DNA of 14,309 nucleotides, taken from contig CALQZM010000017.1 in assembly GCA_943349385.1 (NCBI GenBank), positions 1 to 14,309 of the forward strand, given 5' to 3'. Of the stretch, positions 14,291-14,309 are shown one piece after another. A program made the translations under genes and the position numbers. The notes beneath the pieces were generated by a model. It was not told the origin of the DNA and did no database searches. It saw only the letters and a program-made list of their open reading frames with translations. The stretch comes from Candidatus Peribacteria bacterium (GTDB lineage: Bacteria; Patescibacteriota; Gracilibacteria; UBA1369; GCA-2718715). Within the stretch, counting starts at the first letter, position 1, and every line of letters begins with the position of its first letter.

Positions 14291-14309
14291 CGTTTGTTGT
14301 TCTCTTATA

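Noticed and set aside
1..14309. CRISPR array, insertion sequence or prophage
   Set aside because: No regularly spaced repeats, transposase motifs or phage structural genes are visible in any frame.

Overview
The window is AT-rich and densely packed. It most likely comes from a member of the Candidate Phyla Radiation (Patescibacteria), with a Peregrinibacteria-like lineage as the best guess. The reasons are small intergenic gaps, near absence of Shine-Dalgarno sites, surface proteins with S-layer-type repeats, a single XerC/D-like recombinase, an eukaryote-type NAD synthetase, and several membrane or secreted proteins that fit no well-known family. The lineage is an inference from gene style; no marker gene in the window settles it. 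Translation reads correctly with the standard bacterial code. Of the 12 reading-frame ends seen, 8 are TAA, 4 are TAG and none is TGA.

Layout. Positions 1-288 (+) hold the 3' end of a glutamine-dependent NAD+ synthetase. Positions 338-2332 (-) hold a large membrane protein resembling NhaD-type sodium/proton antiporters, with its own strong promoter (2355-2383) and terminator (287-311). Positions 2468-3786 (-) hold an unusual locus: an unknown protein ending in half of a DUF4256 domain, followed in the -1 frame by a complete DUF4256 domain that has no canonical start codon. A 15-bp perfect inverted repeat lies at the front of this locus. Positions 3878-5420 (-) hold an overlapping dgt-nrdR pair: a dNTP triphosphohydrolase and the repressor of ribonucleotide reductase genes. 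Both act on dNTP supply.

Positions 5472-6398 (+) hold a Xer-type tyrosine recombinase, divergent from dgt. It is followed by a 454-base stretch without a convincing gene. Then come a secreted protein with a BsuPI-like domain, a Cys-rich linker and S-layer homology repeats (6853-7995), a membrane-anchored protein of unknown function behind a promoter that implies a leaderless mRNA (8077-8826), and a beta-CASP metallo-beta-lactamase RNA-processing-type enzyme (8847-10238). Convergent to these is a LytR-CpsA-Psr (LCP) wall-assembly protein with a very long N-terminal extension (10284-12218, -). A tRNA-Gly(TCC) with encoded CCA lies at 12365-12439 (+). The window ends with a 578-residue protein (12554-14290, -) whose C-terminal part has the NGHG and SACYQ His/Cys pattern of caspase-like (clan CD) peptidases.

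Themes. Housekeeping functions (NAD, dNTP balance, chromosome resolution, RNA processing, tRNA) are interleaved with envelope functions (antiporter, S-layer protein, LCP protein). The two least explained items are the split, duplicated DUF4256 locus and the caspase-like protein.
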